Source of the DNA: Prochlorococcus sp. AG-673-L20
Lineage (GTDB): Bacteria; Cyanobacteriota; Cyanobacteriia; PCC-6307; Cyanobiaceae
Length of the DNA: 64,000 nucleotides
NCBI GenBank assembly: GCA_003211135.1
Contig: QCTN01000002.1
Coordinates: 1-64,000 of the forward strand
Direction of reading: 5' to 3'
Below, piece by piece: positions 56,385-64,000 of this stretch. The position numbers and the translations under genes were made by a program. The first letter of the stretch is position 1, and each line of letters opens with the position of its first letter. Under the pieces are notes generated by a model, which worked only from the letters and a program-made list of their open reading frames with translations, was not told the origin of the DNA and ran no database searches.

Positions 56385-57101
56385 ATGATCGATGATATTA
56401 ATTTCCTTTTAGTTGGCAATAGCAGGCTTCACTGGGCACAAAATTTACAAACAAAGTATAAGTTTTTTCACACACAAAAAAATAATAATGTGCCTCAAAA
56501 TATCAATTTAAATAATTTAATTTGGGCATCAGTAGGGAAATTACCAGATTTGTCTCTTAAGCAAGAAAATAGAATCTCAACTCAAGATATTAAATTAAAA
56601 AACCTTCCGAATCATTTTGGGGTTGATAGAGCTTTTGCTTGTTTGGAAGCTTTAAAAATAATAAAGAACCCATCCAGAAAAGAACTATTAATAGCAGATT
56701 TTGGGACAACTTTGTCTCTGACGAAGTTAACTGCACAAGGCTCTATTATCGGTGGACAAATAACACCTGGTTTTCTGACACAGCTAAGATCTATGGAAAA
56801 ATATACCAAGAATCTCGAAGCTCCTAAAAAGTATGATATTCCTCTTCAAGATTTTTCAATTAATACAGAAGATTCAATGTTAAAAGGAGTATCTAACTCT
56901 CTAATGGGAGTGATTAATTTATCATTTAACCCTACTAAGGATATTTTGATTTTGTGCGGAGGCGACGCTGAATTAATTGGTAGTCTATTAAAGCAAAAGA
57001 AAGAAGAAATTATTATCGCCCCGAATTTAGTTATGCAAGGTATGATCACACACTTCAATCATAAGAATATTTACCTTAATCCTAAATCTGAAATAATATG
57101 A
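56385..57101 (+). CDS. coaX: Type III pantothenate kinase
   Basis: 238 residues of the ASKHA fold: INFLLVGNSRLHWAQ at the start (where the family has D-x-GNT-x-hhW), PNHFGVDRAFACLEAL, LIADFGTTLSLT and GGQITPGFLTQLRSM. Makes 4'-phosphopantothenate, first step of CoA synthesis, needed for the ACP cofactor. It keeps the GNS for the usual GNT. Overlaps convergent bcp by 31 bases. Confidence 0.85.
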   Translation: MIDDINFLLVGNSRLHWAQNLQTKYKFFHTQKNNNVPQNINLNNLIWASVGKLPDLSLKQENRISTQDIKLKNLPNHFGVDRAFACLEALKIIKNPSRKELLIADFGTTLSLTKLTAQGSIIGGQITPGFLTQLRSMEKYTKNLEAPKKYDIPLQDFSINTEDSMLKGVSNSLMGVINLSFNPTKDILILCGGDAELIGSLLKQKKEEIIIAPNLVMQGMITHFNHKNIYLNPKSEII

Positions 57102-57544
57102 TCTGCCATAATAGCTGCCTTAACCTTAAAGTAAATTTTTTCGACTTTACCATCAACATCAATTAAAAAAGTATTTCTCATCATTCCCATATATTCCTTG
57201 CCCATAAATTTTTTAAGGCCATAACTATCATAATCAGAAGATGTTTTATAAGGTTCTGGGTCGGTCAAGAGAACGAAAGGTAAGTCAAATTTTTCGATGA
57301 ATTTCTGATGTGAAGCAGCGTTATCTTTACTAATTCCCAGAACTACAAAGTTGTTTTCCTTAAGCAAATCCCAATTTTCTTTAAAATTACAAGCCTCTTT
57401 AGTACATCCTGGAGTATTATCTTTTGGATAAAAATATAGTATTATTCTTTTACCTTTAAAATCTTTTAAAGACACATCTTTTTCAAAAGAGTCTTTTAAA
57501 TTAAATTCTGGTGCTTTATCACCAACCTTAAGAGCCATTGACAT
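57071..57544 (-). CDS. bcp: Thioredoxin-dependent peroxiredoxin (Bcp/PrxQ)
   Basis: 157 residues from the ATG at 57544 (MSMALKVGDKAPEFNL; a second ATG at 57538 is equally possible). The peroxidatic Cys is C47 and the resolving Cys C52 in TPGCTKEACNF, the pattern of the PrxQ class. The ORF-track start at 57640 adds 32 residues that lie inside the divergent PPTase gene and do not belong to the family. Reduces H2O2 and alkyl peroxides. Confidence 0.92.
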   Translation of the reverse strand: MSMALKVGDKAPEFNLKDSFEKDVSLKDFKGKRIILYFYPKDNTPGCTKEACNFKENWDLLKENNFVVLGISKDNAASHQKFIEKFDLPFVLLTDPEPYKTSSDYDSYGLKKFMGKEYMGMMRNTFLIDVDGKVEKIYFKVKAAIMADHIISDLGLR

Positions 57545-58194
57545 TATTAAATAACTATGAATATAAAATACCAAAAATCTGGTTTCATGAGATAAAAGGT
57601 GTACAAGATGTCGCAACACTGAAAGAACTTGAAATCGCAAAAAAGCTTTCTAGACCTCGAGCAAATATTTTTTTAGAAAGCAGAGCCTACATAAGACAAT
57701 GTTTAGGAAATCTTTTCAATTTAAATCCATTAGAGGTACCTTTAATTGCAAATCCAGGAGAACCTCCTGGATTACCAAAAGGGATGGGGTATTGTAGTTT
57801 TAGTCATTGCAATGATGCGATTATATTAGTTTGGCATGAAAACAAAATTGGGATTGATATTGAGAGACTTGATAGAGATTTCAATTATACAAAATTAGCG
57901 AAAAAATATTTCTTCAAATCAAATAGTTCAAATACTACGAGCGAATCATATAAAAACACCATCTTAAATCAATGGTGTGCGGTTGAGGCCGCCATAAAAT
58001 GGGATCAAGGTAAGTTAGCTGAAGACATAAAGGAATGGCAATATTCTGAAAATGACAAAATCCTATTTCATAAAAAGAAGAAACTGAAGTTAAAATTTAC
58101 CCAAATTAATTTATATAAATGGACTATCTCTTTAGCTTATAAAGATAACTCTCGCTTTATGCCTAATATTATTTGCAGCTCAAAAATAGTCTAA
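57538..58194 (+). CDS. 4'-phosphopantetheinyl transferase (Sfp type)
   Basis: 218 residues, beginning with TTG at 57538; no other in-frame start lies before the conserved region. Motifs: FSHCNDAIILVW, GIDIERLDRDFN (the Mg-binding Asp and Glu) and WCAVEAAIKW (for the usual W-x-x-KEA). Activates acyl carrier proteins using CoA; cyanobacteria have one broad Sfp-type enzyme. Its start overlaps that of divergent bcp; its stop overlaps rarA by 4 bases. Confidence 0.85.
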   Translation: MTLLNNYEYKIPKIWFHEIKGVQDVATLKELEIAKKLSRPRANIFLESRAYIRQCLGNLFNLNPLEVPLIANPGEPPGLPKGMGYCSFSHCNDAIILVWHENKIGIDIERLDRDFNYTKLAKKYFFKSNSSNTTSESYKNTILNQWCAVEAAIKWDQGKLAEDIKEWQYSENDKILFHKKKKLKLKFTQINLYKWTISLAYKDNSRFMPNIICSSKIV

Positions 58195-59480
58195 CTTTTT
58201 TGTTTTTTTTGTAAATCTTCATATTTATTTTTTTCCCATCCAGAATCTTTTGGTTTCCAAAACTTCAGTCCTTTTAAATCTGTTGGCAGATATTCTTGTT
58301 GCAACCAGTTCCCTTGACAGTTATGTGGATTTAAGTAATTACTAGCATTATTTTTCAGATGACTGGGAACTAACGATACACTAGTAGACTTGATAGCCTC
58401 TACCGCTTTAAAAATTGATTTGGTACTATTACTCTTTGGAGAAATTGCTAAATATAAAGAAGCCTGTGAAAGAAAAAATAATCCTTCAGGAAAACCAACT
58501 CGATCAAAAGCATCACAACATGATTGCACAACAACTATTGCATTGGGATCTGCAAGACCTATATCCTCACAAGCAGAAATCAAAAGTCTTCTAAAAATAA
58601 AATTTGGATCTTCACCAGCCTCTACCATATTGGCAAGCCAATATAAAGTCGCATCTGGGTCTGAACCTCTAATAGATTTTATAAATGCACTAATAACATC
58701 AAAATGGTTTTGTCCATTTTTGTCATATAAAATATTTTTCTTTTGGATTGAATCTTCAGCAATTGGAAGATCAATAACAACTATGTTTTCTTTATTTTCC
58801 TTCGTAATATTTATACTCAACTCTAAAGCGTTTATGAGATTCCTCGCATCACCTCCAGAAAATTTTATTAAATGATTCATTGCCTCTTCTTTTATTTCAA
58901 TAGCTTTGGAATCTTGAAGGCAAGAGTAATACTTTATTACTTTTGCAATTATTTTCTTCAAATCATTTTTATTTAGAGGATGTAATGAGAAAATACGAGA
59001 TCTACTAATTAGAGCTTTATTTACTGCAAAGAAAGGGTTTTCTGTAGTAGCACCAATAAAAGTAATGGTGCCATTTTCAATTGAGGGCAATAAAGCATCT
59101 TGTTGGACTGAGGTGAATCTATGTACCTCATCTATAAATAAAATTGTTTTCCTATTTGAACTAAGTAACCTTTCCTTTGCATTAGCAATCTCAGTTCTTA
59201 ACTCCTTAATACTAGACAAAACAGCATTCAACTTAATTAAAGAGGAACGAGTATTAGAAGATATAATCTCAATTAAAGTTGTTTTACCTACACCAGGTGG
59301 TCCAGAAAAAATAATATTGCCAACCTTGTCATTCAAGATTGAATTTCTCAATAAAGAATTATTTCCTAAGATACATTCTTGACCGAAAAAGTCATCTAAA
59401 TTTTTTGGTCTTAATTTATCAGCTAATGGCGCGTTACTTTGTATTCGATAAGTATCATTAAATAAGTTATCTGACTCCAT
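58191..59480 (-). CDS. rarA: Replication-associated recombination protein RarA (MgsA) family AAA+ ATPase
   Basis: 429 residues. Walker A SGPPGVGKTTL about residue 59, Walker B ILFIDEVHRFTSVQQDALLP, sensor 1 GATTENPFF, then the helical MgsA C-terminal domain with SIRGSDPDATLYWLANMVEAGEDP, typical of RarA. It acts at stalled forks with SSB and RecA. Some cyanobacterial homologues carry an extra C-terminal domain; this one does not. Confidence 0.92.
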   Translation of the reverse strand: MESDNLFNDTYRIQSNAPLADKLRPKNLDDFFGQECILGNNSLLRNSILNDKVGNIIFSGPPGVGKTTLIEIISSNTRSSLIKLNAVLSSIKELRTEIANAKERLLSSNRKTILFIDEVHRFTSVQQDALLPSIENGTITFIGATTENPFFAVNKALISRSRIFSLHPLNKNDLKKIIAKVIKYYSCLQDSKAIEIKEEAMNHLIKFSGGDARNLINALELSINITKENKENIVVIDLPIAEDSIQKKNILYDKNGQNHFDVISAFIKSIRGSDPDATLYWLANMVEAGEDPNFIFRRLLISACEDIGLADPNAIVVVQSCCDAFDRVGFPEGLFFLSQASLYLAISPKSNSTKSIFKAVEAIKSTSVSLVPSHLKNNASNYLNPHNCQGNWLQQEYLPTDLKGLKFWKPKDSGWEKNKYEDLQKKQKS

Positions 59481-59516
59481 ATTTTTTAATCTAACGAATA
59501 AATCACTTTAAAAAAA

Positions 59517-61154
59517 TTATGTAATAACAGTAGGTTTTTCCATTTTAGTAAGTTTTGAAATATTTAATAAATGATCTAAATCATTAATTAAAGATTTTAG
59601 AGCAATTTGAGGATTTAAAGCTAAATCATTTTGAGAACTTGCAAATTTTTCGAAATATAATCTTAAGGTTGAACCTTTTGTACCAGTACCTGACAAACGT
59701 AAGATTACTCTGGAATTATCCTCGAGTATGATTCTTAATCCTTGATTTTTACTAATAGAATTATCTACTGGATCTAAATATGCAAAGTTATCTGCTTGTT
59801 TTACTAGATTTCCAGCAAACCTACTATCTTTTAAACTTGAAAGCATAGAAGATAAATTATTGAATATTTGATTTGCAATAGTAGAAGGAATAGCTTCATA
59901 ATCATGCCTTGAATAATAATTTCTTCCATATTGTTTCCAGTGGTTTTGAATTAATTCACTAACTGAACAATTTTTTACAGCTAAAATTTGTAACCAATAT
60001 AAAACAGCCCATAAGCCATCTTTTTCTCTGACATGATTACTACCAGTTCCAAAGCTTTCCTCTCCACAAATTGTGATTAAATTAGAGTCTAAAAGATTTC
60101 CAAAAAATTTCCATCCAGTTGGTGTCTCAAAACAAGGAATATTTAAAGCACGAGCAACAAAGTCTACTGCTGAACTCGTAGGCATAGATCGTGCGACACC
60201 AGCAATACCATCTTTATATCCTGGTATACAATTTGTATTAGCAGTAATAACTGCCAGACTATCACTCGGATTTACGAAACATCCCTGACCTAAGATCATA
60301 TTTCTATCACCATCACCATCACATGCAGCTCCAAAACTATAGGCTTTTTTAACTAATAATAAATCCGCCAATTTAGAAGCATAAGTAAGATTTGGATCAG
60401 GATGTAAACCTCCAAAATCCTCTAGAGGTATTCCATTCATGACACAATCATCAATGAGACCCATTTTTTCAACAAAAATATTTTTTGCATATGGACCAGT
60501 AACTGCATTCATTGCATCAAAAATTAAAGAGAAATCATTTTTAAGAAAATCACTTATTTGATCTAAATCAAAAATATTCTCCATTAAATTTGAATAATCC
60601 TTTAATCCATCAATTATTTCTAATGAAGTTTCACCAAACGAGAATATACCAAACTTATCTAAGTCTGGGATTTTAATATTGCTAATTTTGTAACTCTTAA
60701 GTGATTGAGAACATTGGAATATTTGATTTGTAATTGACTCAGAAGCAGGCCCACCATTAGCAGTGTTTAATTTAACTCCGAAATCCCCGTCAATACCACC
60801 AGGATTATGGCTTGCCGAAAGAATAATTCCTCCAATAGCCTCTTCTTTTCTTATCAAATTAGAAGCCGCAGGTGTAGATAATAAACCATTTTTTGGAATA
60901 ATAACTTTTCCAACTTTATGAGCTACACATATTTGAATAATCTTCCTGATTGCTTCGATATTCCCATATCTGCCATCTCCACCAACAACTAAAGTTGACC
61001 CTCGTAGATTTTTAAGTGATTTAAAAATTGCCTCTATAAATATTTCCAAGTAATGCTCTTCTTTAAACCTTAAAGTACTTTTTCTTAAACCAGAAGTACC
61101 TGGTTTCTGATCTAGAAAAGGATTTTTTATATTAATAACATTAACTTCATTCAT
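59517..61154 (-). CDS. pgm: Phosphoglucomutase (alpha-D-glucose-phosphate-specific)
   Basis: Interconverts glucose-1-P and glucose-6-P. Substrate and phosphoserine site: KPGTSGLRKS at the start, active Ser in LSASHNPGG, metal-binding DGDGDRN, sugar-binding GEESFGTGS and phosphate-binding LSGTGTKGSTLR. 545 residues, full length. Feeds glycogen and sugar-nucleotide synthesis. Confidence 0.95.
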   Translation of the reverse strand: MNEVNVINIKNPFLDQKPGTSGLRKSTLRFKEEHYLEIFIEAIFKSLKNLRGSTLVVGGDGRYGNIEAIRKIIQICVAHKVGKVIIPKNGLLSTPAASNLIRKEEAIGGIILSASHNPGGIDGDFGVKLNTANGGPASESITNQIFQCSQSLKSYKISNIKIPDLDKFGIFSFGETSLEIIDGLKDYSNLMENIFDLDQISDFLKNDFSLIFDAMNAVTGPYAKNIFVEKMGLIDDCVMNGIPLEDFGGLHPDPNLTYASKLADLLLVKKAYSFGAACDGDGDRNMILGQGCFVNPSDSLAVITANTNCIPGYKDGIAGVARSMPTSSAVDFVARALNIPCFETPTGWKFFGNLLDSNLITICGEESFGTGSNHVREKDGLWAVLYWLQILAVKNCSVSELIQNHWKQYGRNYYSRHDYEAIPSTIANQIFNNLSSMLSSLKDSRFAGNLVKQADNFAYLDPVDNSISKNQGLRIILEDNSRVILRLSGTGTKGSTLRLYFEKFASSQNDLALNPQIALKSLINDLDHLLNISKLTKMEKPTVIT

Positions 61155-61188
61155 GATTTCTATAAAACTTAGAAAAAATCTAACTAAA

Positions 61189-61359
61189 TTAATGTGGCAT
61201 TTCGGATGTTCTTAACATAGCGATAAACCATAAAGAGGAAATAAGTAATGCGCTTAGAATTCCATAATTAACTCCAAACTTAGAAATAGTAATAGGAACT
61301 ATCAAAGGGAAAGTTAAAGCTCCAAATAAAGGTGTAAAAGCAACAATTTTTTTTAGCAT
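61189..61359 (-). CDS. 56-residue membrane peptide with two hydrophobic helices
   Basis: Missing from the ORF track. MLKKIVAFTPLFGALTFPLIVPITIS, then FGVNYGILSALLISSLWFIAML and a polar end RTSEMPH. The two helices are separated by a short Lys-Phe-Gly turn. Strong hydrophobic coding bias and an open ATG-to-TAA frame between pgm and the DUF4912 gene support it. No family recognised. Confidence 0.6.
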   Translation of the reverse strand: MLKKIVAFTPLFGALTFPLIVPITISKFGVNYGILSALLISSLWFIAMLRTSEMPH

Positions 61360-61375
61360 TGATTAATTAATTTAT

Positions 61376-62482
61376 TTAAAACCATTCTGTCTCAGCATTA
61401 TCTTTGTCATTTGTATCGTCAAGAGGAGTAATTCTATCAAATTTCATTGTAATGCTTTTTTCTTGGGCACCAGAAGTATCAACAGCTTTAATTTCGTATT
61501 TTTGAGAACCATCTCTAAAAGGAACTTGAAGTCTAAAAGTACCGTCTGCAGCCAAAGGAACTTCTTCTTCACCAATAGTTAATTTGGCAGATGGATCTGT
61601 TGCTCCATAAACAATTAATTCTGAATCAGCAATTAACCAAAAAGATTTATTTTTAACTATTCCACTACCAGATTCATTTAAGCCTGAAGACCATTGCCCT
61701 GCACCAGAATCGTTGAGATTTGAGTTTAATTTTTTGGAATTCATGTTTTCCATAAATTCTTCAGAACCTACTTTTCTTCTTGTAGGAAAACTTGTTGCTG
61801 CCTGGTATAAGCGCTCATGCAAATCATTATTTTCTTGTACCTGTGGGTTTTGCATAATTGAAGGAGGCTCAGATGATGCAGGAGTATCTAGATTAAAGGG
61901 AACAAATTTATCTAAAATCTGCTCTGAAGGCTGAGTACCTGGCACATGACTTACAGAGGAAAAAGCTAATGACATCCATTTAAAGCCGTATTTGTAACCC
62001 AATTCAACCTTATAATCCCTATCAGCTAGAGGAATGGGCAAATACCATTCGGTACTATAACTATCTACAGCAATTTCTCTTAAGGTGCCTTGATTTAGAT
62101 TTCCTTCACCAATACCTGAGGCATCATATAAACGTAGACATAATTTATTAGCACCTAAAGACTGAGCTTTATCTCTATCGCTTTCAGAGATTTGCCAAAA
62201 TACATATGCCCATTCTGGGTCTCTGGGTAAAAAAACTAGTTGTGTATTAACCTCTTCTTTTACTGACTCAGTAGTAAGATCAGAATTCTTTAGAGAAGTA
62301 TTTTTTGTAACAGTTTTATTAGATGTTTCGGTAACTTTATTTTGATATTTATCAATGAGATCAACTAATATTGCTTTTGTCTTTCTACTGTATAAAGGGA
62401 CAGATAATTTACTAGCTTCTTGTCGCAGTTGTCTGAGGGTTAGACTAAGTAAATATTCTTTATTCTTGATCCCATCAACCAC
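61376..62482 (-). CDS. DUF4912-type protein
   Basis: 368 residues, starting with GTG. An N-terminal Rho_N/SAP-like helix pair (LLSLTLRQLRQEASKLSVPLYSRKTKAILVDLI) is followed by the DUF4912 core beginning LPRDPEWAYVFWQISESDRDKA. The rest is Ser/Asn/Gly-rich and ends with a beta-rich segment (GDGTFRLQVPFRDG-like, here ADGTFRLQVPFRDGSQKYEI). The N-terminal helices suggest nucleic-acid contact. Function unknown. Confidence 0.8.
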   Translation of the reverse strand: MVDGIKNKEYLLSLTLRQLRQEASKLSVPLYSRKTKAILVDLIDKYQNKVTETSNKTVTKNTSLKNSDLTTESVKEEVNTQLVFLPRDPEWAYVFWQISESDRDKAQSLGANKLCLRLYDASGIGEGNLNQGTLREIAVDSYSTEWYLPIPLADRDYKVELGYKYGFKWMSLAFSSVSHVPGTQPSEQILDKFVPFNLDTPASSEPPSIMQNPQVQENNDLHERLYQAATSFPTRRKVGSEEFMENMNSKKLNSNLNDSGAGQWSSGLNESGSGIVKNKSFWLIADSELIVYGATDPSAKLTIGEEEVPLAADGTFRLQVPFRDGSQKYEIKAVDTSGAQEKSITMKFDRITPLDDTNDKDNAETEWF

Positions 62483-62746
62483 TTTTAAAACTCCATAAAT
62501 TCCATGGGATCAGTATGTTCTTTTTTTTTGCAGTTTGGGTGACATTAGAGGCAGTCGTCAGGATCTTCTGACTACTTTCAAGTTTCTAAATTTTACAACT
62601 TTCTTATAAGTAACTGGTATAAGTGAATTTTTGAGAAATCTAGAAATCTATAACTTGTAAATTAATTTTCTATTTTTTTAAATTTTATTACCTTGAATTG
62701 TTAAGAACTCAACAAAAATATATTTTTTCTTCGGGATCACTTCATA

Positions 62747-63109
62747 TTAATTTTCCTGATTTTGTTCAACTAAATTGATTAAATCGTCAAGTTCCAATTC
62801 TTTAAAATTTTTTTTAATACTCTTAGAAAAAAAGTTTATTTTTTTAGCAGCAAGAGACATTTGTTCATAAAAAAGTTGATTGAAATTTTTATCATTGAAC
62901 TTTTGGGATTTTTTTTCACACCATTTTTTAAGGAGTTCATCTTCTTCAAAAAGGGATTTTTCATCTTTTTCTATTTCCTTGAAGATTTCAAGACAGTGGG
63001 CAAGCAACCGAACATGGTGCTTTTTGATTATGGGCAAATTCAGTTGATCTATATTTTTCGCGATCTCATCGCTTAACGGACTTGGAAAAGAATTTGTTTG
63101 ATTAGACAT
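62747..63109 (-). CDS. Hypothetical helical protein upstream of sufB
   Basis: 120 residues, charged and helical, no signal or TM: SDEIAKNIDQLNLPIIKKHHVRLLAHCLEIFKEI, then a Lys-rich second half and an acidic end ELDDLINLVEQNQEN. Divergent from sufB across 97 bases. I do not recognise a family; similar proteins occur next to suf genes in picocyanobacteria by my recollection, which is not checked. Confidence 0.65.
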   Translation of the reverse strand: MSNQTNSFPSPLSDEIAKNIDQLNLPIIKKHHVRLLAHCLEIFKEIEKDEKSLFEEDELLKKWCEKKSQKFNDKNFNQLFYEQMSLAAKKINFFSKSIKKNFKELELDDLINLVEQNQEN

Positions 63110-63206
63110 TAATTTTTAAATTTAATTAAAGATAAAAACTCAATATTGGGCACATATTTAGCTAAAGTATAAAAAACTAATTGTAATAGATTAATTTATA
63201 GAAATT

Positions 63207-64000
63207 ATGGTAAGTGAAAATTTAGTTAAAGATGTCGTATCTGAACCATACAAATATGGTTTCGTTACCGATATCGAAACTGAAAAGATTTCCAAAGGGT
63301 TAAATGAAGATACAATTCGATTAATTTCAGAAAAAAAAGAAGAGCCTGAATATCTTCTTAATTTTAGACTTAATGCCTTTAGAAAATGGCAAAAAATGAA
63401 GGAGCCTAACTGGGCAGATTTAGGTTACAAAAAGATTGATTATCAAGATATAATTTATTATTCTGCACCCAAACAAAAAGAAAAAATCTCTAGCTTAGAT
63501 GAAGTTGATCCCAAGCTCCTAGAAACTTTTGATAAATTAGGAATTCCTCTTACTGAACAAAAAAAACTTACAAACGTTGCTGTTGATGCAGTATTTGATA
63601 GTGTCTCAATTGCAACAACCTTCAGAAAAGAACTTGCCGAGCATGGAGTAATATTTTGTTCTATAAGTGAAGCAGTCAAAGATTACTCACATTTAATAGA
63701 GAAATATTTAGGTTCTGTAGTACCGGTAAATGATAATTACTTTGCTGCATTAAACTCTGCTGTTTTTAGTGATGGTTCATTCGTTTACATCCCAAAAGGG
63801 GTTAAATGTCCGATGGATCTTTCATCCTATTTTAGGATCAATAGTGGGGATTCTGGTCAGTTTGAAAGAACTCTAATCATCGCAGAAGAATATAGCTCCG
63901 TCAGCTACCTTGAAGGATGTACTGCTCCAATGTTTGATACCAATACTTTGCACGCGGCGGTAGTGGAACTTATCGCCTTAGACGATGCCTCAATTAAATA
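63207..64000 (+). CDS. sufB: Fe-S cluster assembly protein SufB, 5' part
   Basis: 264 codons visible; runs off the right edge and so is absent from the ORF track. SUF scaffold: [75 protein letters not shown] and [22 protein letters not shown], all SufB. Forms SufBC2D, the main cyanobacterial FeS machine. sufC, sufD and sufS presumably follow outside the window. Confidence 0.95.
   Translation, partial: MVSENLVKDVVSEPYKYGFVTDIETEKISKGLNEDTIRLISEKKEEPEYLLNFRLNAFRKWQKMKEPNWADLGYKKIDYQDIIYYSAPKQKEKISSLDEVDPKLLETFDKLGIPLTEQKKLTNVAVDAVFDSVSIATTFRKELAEHGVIFCSISEAVKDYSHLIEKYLGSVVPVNDNYFAALNSAVFSDGSFVYIPKGVKCPMDLSSYFRINSGDSGQFERTLIIAEEYSSVSYLEGCTAPMFDTNTLHAAVVELIALDDASIK

Noticed and set aside
57545-57640. 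ORF-track extension of bcp by 32 residues
   Set aside because: The extension lies in the divergent PPTase gene and has no peroxiredoxin character.
62557-62572. Hairpin GTCAG-GATCTT-CTGAC in the 264-bp gap after the DUF4912 gene
   Set aside because: The stem is only five pairs and no T-run follows, so it is not called a terminator.

Overview
The window is a very AT-rich, tightly packed bacterial chromosome segment. Gene content points to a marine picocyanobacterium, almost certainly Prochlorococcus, most likely a high-light clade. It has plant-type carotenoid desaturases (pds, zds), photosynthetic NDH-1 subunits (ndhM, ndhO, a CRR7-like protein), ycf3, ycf34, a PetL-like peptide, a high-light-inducible protein, RpaA and RpaB, and many small proteins known only from cyanobacteria. 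The strain assignment is inference from remembered family sequences; no search was run.

Layout. 1-5.5 kb: the end of a DUF3172 gene, ndhM, pds-crtB, an RRM protein, cca, ycf34 and a divergent tsaB. 5.5-10.3 kb: a leftward run rpaB-plsX-fabH-fabD-plsC joining a response regulator to fatty-acid and phospholipid initiation. 10.4-17.1 kb: radA, ycf3, a copper P-type ATPase, tmk, holB and rpaA. 17.1-19.4 kb: the only sparse, accessory-looking stretch. It has a 423-bp gap, two small hypotheticals and a zinc-ribbon gene lying between tRNA-Asn and a decayed copy of that tRNA's 3' end plus terminator. 19.5-29 kb: ABC ATPase, UPF0367, cysK, a DnaJ-domain protein, ndhO, sugar/lipid-related proteins, IscA-type carrier, zds, hemD and rbfA. 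29-45 kb: GST, aroK, a tandem PTPS-fold protein, RibD_C, petL, rimO, VKOR-thioredoxin, nadB, a DUF512 FeS protein, TolC, an IMPase and a YihY protein. 45-50 kb: mostly small cyanobacterial proteins, an HtrA protease and an ABC-F ATPase. 50-55.6 kb: potassium uptake (KtrA/KtrB type), an SLC13 carrier and NDH-2. 55.6-64 kb: cysH, coaX, bcp, a phosphopantetheinyl transferase, rarA, pgm, a DUF4912 protein and the start of sufB.

How the genes fit together. pds and crtB plus the distant zds cover phytoene synthesis and desaturation up to lycopene precursors. fabD, fabH, plsX and plsC plus a PPTase supply acyl carrier activation, chain initiation and phosphatidate. cysH and cysK are two steps of sulfur assimilation; the A-type carrier and sufB belong to FeS assembly, which rimO, nadB-linked NAD synthesis and the DUF512 protein depend on. 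RpaA and RpaB are the two master OmpR-type regulators of circadian output and light response.

The points most worth a second look are the duplicated tRNA-Asn 3' end bracketing a zinc-ribbon gene, the roughly 70-residue amphipathic repeat fused to the N-terminus of PlsX, a tsaB frame with no ordinary start codon, three divergent gene pairs whose start codons overlap, and several short genes absent from the supplied ORF track (PetL-like, HLIP, a twin-CX3C peptide, a 56-residue membrane peptide).
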